Below, piece by piece: positions 61,548-64,000 of a stretch of 64,000 nucleotides of DNA. A program made the position numbers and the translations under genes. Below the pieces are notes generated by a model. That model made no database searches. It worked only from the letters and a program-made list of their open reading frames with translations, and was not told where the DNA came from. Numbering within the stretch: position 1 is the first letter of the stretch; each line of letters starts with the position of its first letter. Source of the stretch: Allobosea sp035944375 (GTDB lineage Bacteria > Pseudomonadota > Alphaproteobacteria > Rhizobiales > Beijerinckiaceae); NCBI RefSeq assembly GCF_035944375.1, contig NZ_DASZBE010000045.1; one strand, given 5' to 3'.

Positions 61548-61728
61548 GGCGGCGCTCGCTCGAAGGCGGGAAGGAGGACGGAAGGGGGCCGGCACGCGGA
61601 CGAAGCGCCGGTCCCGGAGGCTTACAGGCACAGGCCGGAGCGGTCCATGCTCGCCAGCGCGTGAGGCCACCGTCTCCGACACAATGGTCAGACTTTTTTA
61701 ACGCTATCGGACCATAAAGAATTGTGGC

Positions 61729-63516
61729 GTGAAGGGACTGGATGGGCCGATGCAGGGCAGGGTTCGACGCTGGCTGAGCCGTCGAAGCCAGGCGCGCACC
61801 GCCGAGCCTGCGCAGACCGTGGAGGCTTTGCCGGCATCCGCGCCGACGCCCGCCGACATCGTCGCCCTTGCCGACCGCGAAGCCGTTTCCGTGCTCGAGC
61901 AGGATGTGGTCGCGGCGATGCGGCGGCTCGCCGCCGATCTCGGCCGCGCCGAAGAGTGCTCGACGCAATCCGAGACGCGCTCCGGCGCGATCCATGACAG
62001 CGTGCTCGGCATGCGGGAGGCCACCACCACGGCGAGCACCAACTCCGCCGCGCTGGTGACGGCCTCTCAGCAGGTCTCCGACTCCGCCGAGGAGATCGGC
62101 TGCTCGATGAGCCGTGCGCGCGAGCGCCTGGACGCGGCGGCGATCCGCGCCGGCGAGGCGACGGACATGATGACGGGCCTCGCCATGGCCACGGCCGAGA
62201 TCCGCGGCATCGTCGACTCGATTGCCGAGATCGCCCGCCAGACCAACCTGCTCGCCCTGAACGCGTCGATCGAGGCCGCCCGTGCTGGGGAGGCCGGCCG
62301 TGGCTTCGGGGTCGTCGCGCAGGAGGTCAAGGTCCTCTCTGTCGAGGTGCGCGAGGCGGTCGAGCACATTCGCAGCCGCGTCGACCGGCTGACCCAGGCG
62401 GCGCATGGCTCCGCGGCGATCGTCACCGATGCGCTGCAGATGGTGCGCGACGTCAATCCCGTCATCGCCGCGATTGGCCAGGCGTCGCAGGAGCAGGCGG
62501 CGGCCACGGCCGAGCTGTCGCGCAATGCGGGCGAGACGGCCCGTTTCGTCGAGACCGTCGCCGAACGCGTGGCCGAGATCGATCGCGTCGCCCTGGCGGC
62601 CGCGACCGAGAGCGCCAGCGCGCGCAGAGCGACGGCGCGGGGCGCCAGCCTCGCCGGCGGGATGCTGCGCCGCTTCATCCCGACCTTGCGGCACTCCTCC
62701 TTCGCCGACCGGCGCCAGCACGACCGCTTTCCCGCCGAGCATCCCGTCGAGGTCAGGCTCGGCGCGCACCAGTTCAGTAGCCGGACGATCGACATCGGCC
62801 GTGGTGGCGCGCTGATCGCCCGTCCCGAGAAGGACGACCTCGCGCCGGGCCTCGGCGGCAGCCTCACCGTGGAGGGCCTGCCATCGATGCCCTGCCGACT
62901 GGCGGCGGTCAGCGATCTCGGCCTGCACCTGGCCTTCGACCGCCAGACCTTCGACCATGCGCGGCTGCTCGACGCGTTGCTCGAGCGGACCGAGAGCGGC
63001 TACCGGCCGCTCATCGAACGCACCCACGCCTTTGCCGCCGCCGTCGAGGCCCTGTTCTCCGAGGCCCTCGCGCGCACGCGCCTGACCGAGAGCGACCTGT
63101 TCGATGTCGACTATGTCGCGATCGCCGAGACGGACCCGCAGCAATACCGCAACCGCGCCTTGCCGGTGCTGGAGGAGATCCTGCCGCCGTTGCTGGCGCG
63201 CTTCGTCGCGTCCGATCCGCGGTTGCTCTTCACCGTGCCGATCGACCGCAACGGCTTCATTCCGGTCCACAACGCAGCTTACGCGCTCCCGCAGCGGTCG
63301 GGCGATCCGGTCTGGAACGCGGCGCATGCGCGTAACCGGCGCATCTTCGATGATCGCGCCGGCATCGCGGCCGCACGCTCGATACGCCCCTTCCTCGTAC
63401 AGTCCTATCTGCGCGACATGGGCGGCGGGGTCCATGAGATGGTGCGCGAGGTCGATGCGCCCGTGCGCGTCAACGGCCGCCACTGGGGCGGGGTCCGCAT
63501 GGCCTACAGCATGTAG
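61729..63516 (+). CDS. Soluble methyl-accepting chemotaxis protein with PilZ domain and C-terminal sensor-like region
   Basis: A 595-residue chemoreceptor with no transmembrane segment. The signalling hairpin has the conserved tip IAEIARQTNLLALNASIEAA (about residues 168-187) followed by AGEAGRGFGVVAQEVK. A PilZ domain with the c-di-GMP signature (DRRQHDRFPAEHPVEVRLG, about 328-346; IDIGRGGALI) follows. The C-terminal about 190 residues contain RNGFIPVHNAAYALPQRSGD, NRRIFDDRAGIAAARSIRPF and YLRDMGGGVHEMVREVDAP, a conserved helical/sensor-like block known in cytosolic receptors. First in-frame start 61729 used; Met at 61750 is possible. Confidence 0.88.
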   Translation: MKGLDGPMQGRVRRWLSRRSQARTAEPAQTVEALPASAPTPADIVALADREAVSVLEQDVVAAMRRLAADLGRAEECSTQSETRSGAIHDSVLGMREATTTASTNSAALVTASQQVSDSAEEIGCSMSRARERLDAAAIRAGEATDMMTGLAMATAEIRGIVDSIAEIARQTNLLALNASIEAARAGEAGRGFGVVAQEVKVLSVEVREAVEHIRSRVDRLTQAAHGSAAIVTDALQMVRDVNPVIAAIGQASQEQAAATAELSRNAGETARFVETVAERVAEIDRVALAAATESASARRATARGASLAGGMLRRFIPTLRHSSFADRRQHDRFPAEHPVEVRLGAHQFSSRTIDIGRGGALIARPEKDDLAPGLGGSLTVEGLPSMPCRLAAVSDLGLHLAFDRQTFDHARLLDALLERTESGYRPLIERTHAFAAAVEALFSEALARTRLTESDLFDVDYVAIAETDPQQYRNRALPVLEEILPPLLARFVASDPRLLFTVPIDRNGFIPVHNAAYALPQRSGDPVWNAAHARNRRIFDDRAGIAAARSIRPFLVQSYLRDMGGGVHEMVREVDAPVRVNGRHWGGVRMAYSM

Positions 63517-63540
63517 GCGGGCGGGCAGGTCGCGGGCCGC

Positions 63541-64000
63541 TCAGAGTCGCTCCCAGACGAAGGCGATGCCTGAGCCGCGAAGGGCCTGCTGCCAGAGCGT
63601 GCTCGCCTGTTCGAGCCTCGTGGGATCGTAGACGCCCTGAACCTGGTGAACCTGCAGCTTCCAGTCCCGCGCCCCGGAATCCTGCCAGACCTTCGTCACG
63701 AGGCGCTTGAGGCGCTCCGGATCGCGCATGGCCGGATTGCTGCCGAAAACCGAGAACGGCCCCGAGTTCTGCATCATGTCCGAGACCAGCACGAGCGACT
63801 TGTCGCCCTCGCGGACCCGCGTCTCGGGGCGCGACACCACGTCGCCGACCGCTTCCACGATCGGTGAGAGATTGCCCTTGGCCGGCTGGGTCAGCACCGC
63901 CAGCGCCTCGTCGAGGGGCCGCCCGAACTTCTCCACCCAGCGGATGTAGTCGCGCCGCGGATTGCCGATCAGTTCGCTCGCCGTGCGCCCGGGATTGCAG
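63541..64000 (-). CDS. Von Willebrand A-like protein of unknown function, 5' end outside window
   Basis: The frame is open to the right edge, so the N-terminus is missing; about 153 residues are visible. It begins CNPGRTASELIGNPRRDYIR, continues WVEKFGRPLDEALAVL and PIVEAVGDVV, then SLVLVSDMMQNSGPFSVFG. The LVSDM strand-loop resembles a metal-site loop of a vWA fold. It ends ALRGSGIAFVWERL. No function is evident. Convergent with the chemoreceptor gene across a 24-base gap. Confidence 0.7.
   Translation of the reverse strand, partial: CNPGRTASELIGNPRRDYIRWVEKFGRPLDEALAVLTQPAKGNLSPIVEAVGDVVSRPETRVREGDKSLVLVSDMMQNSGPFSVFGSNPAMRDPERLKRLVTKVWQDSGARDWKLQVHQVQGVYDPTRLEQASTLWQQALRGSGIAFVWERL

Overview
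This is a GC-rich, gene-dense stretch of an alphaproteobacterial chromosome, most likely from a Hyphomicrobiales (Rhizobiales) member such as Bosea or a near relative. The assignment rests on the block feuQ-like kinase - ccmI/E/F/H - Do protease - OmpR-type regulator/kinase - glnE - PAS kinase - pepN, an order I know from rhizobial genomes, on PleC/DivJ/PdhS-type kinases with the HELRTPLNAI(I/L)GFSEVM H-box, and on TakP-like TRAP binding proteins. No tRNA, rRNA, CRISPR array or complete insertion sequence was found by reading.

Layout. 1-4930: end of a sensor kinase, then cytochrome c maturation genes ccmI-ccmE-ccmF-ccmH with start/stop overlaps or short gaps. 5068-8649: a single-PDZ periplasmic Do-type protease, an intrinsic terminator and a two-component pair. 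8662-16776: glnE, facing a membrane PAS histidine kinase and pepN. 16911-19620: a CDF metal exporter with an unusually long cytosolic tail, then an AT-richer, poorly coding stretch with a small membrane protein and a possible recombinase remnant. 19621-21084: glyoxalase I-like and PfkB kinase genes.

21210-30022 is a urease cluster: ureD - acidic-tail protein - fused ureA/ureB - ureC - ureE (very His-rich) - ureF - ureG - ureJ/hupE. It carries insertions. A vapBC-like toxin-antitoxin pair with its own inverted-repeat operator lies between ureAB and ureC. A small ORF, a GSU2403-type nucleotidyltransferase preceded by a perfect 18-bp inverted repeat that abuts its ATG, and a monooxygenase-like gene lie between ureC and ureE.

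30085-33905: phosphonate transporter phnD-phnC-phnE diverging from phnM, with Pho-box-like 7-bp repeats at 11-bp spacing on both strands of the shared promoter region. 33977-41706: DNA topoisomerase IB, dusA, a thioesterase, an ArsR/SRPBCC pair with an operator across the start codon, a REP-like palindrome, a Tat-exported SMP-30-like protein, a TauE/SafE permease, a Phd antitoxin gene with an in-frame amber codon next to an intact PIN toxin, a DUF1289 gene and cobS. 41788-48449: cobT, ddl, a histidine kinase, a thermonuclease-like protein, and a coupled GST - two tandem secreted four-Cys paralogues - uracil-DNA glycosylase run.

48464-58277: a miniature porin-like protein, two TakP-like TRAP binding proteins without membrane subunits, a GNAT acetyltransferase, an agmatinase-family ureohydrolase, a spermidine-synthase-like protein, a basic amino acid ABC transporter lacking a local ATPase, methionine aminopeptidase and a 3-hydroxyisobutyrate dehydrogenase-like enzyme. 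58302-64000: an amine oxidase - EamA - Bcr/CflA operon, a soluble chemoreceptor with a PilZ domain and a C-terminal sensor-like region, and a partial von Willebrand A-like protein.

The best candidates for new biology are the toxin-antitoxin and nucleotidyltransferase insertions in the urease operon, the broken antitoxin beside an intact toxin, the tandem secreted four-Cys proteins, and the reversed-order PilZ chemoreceptor.
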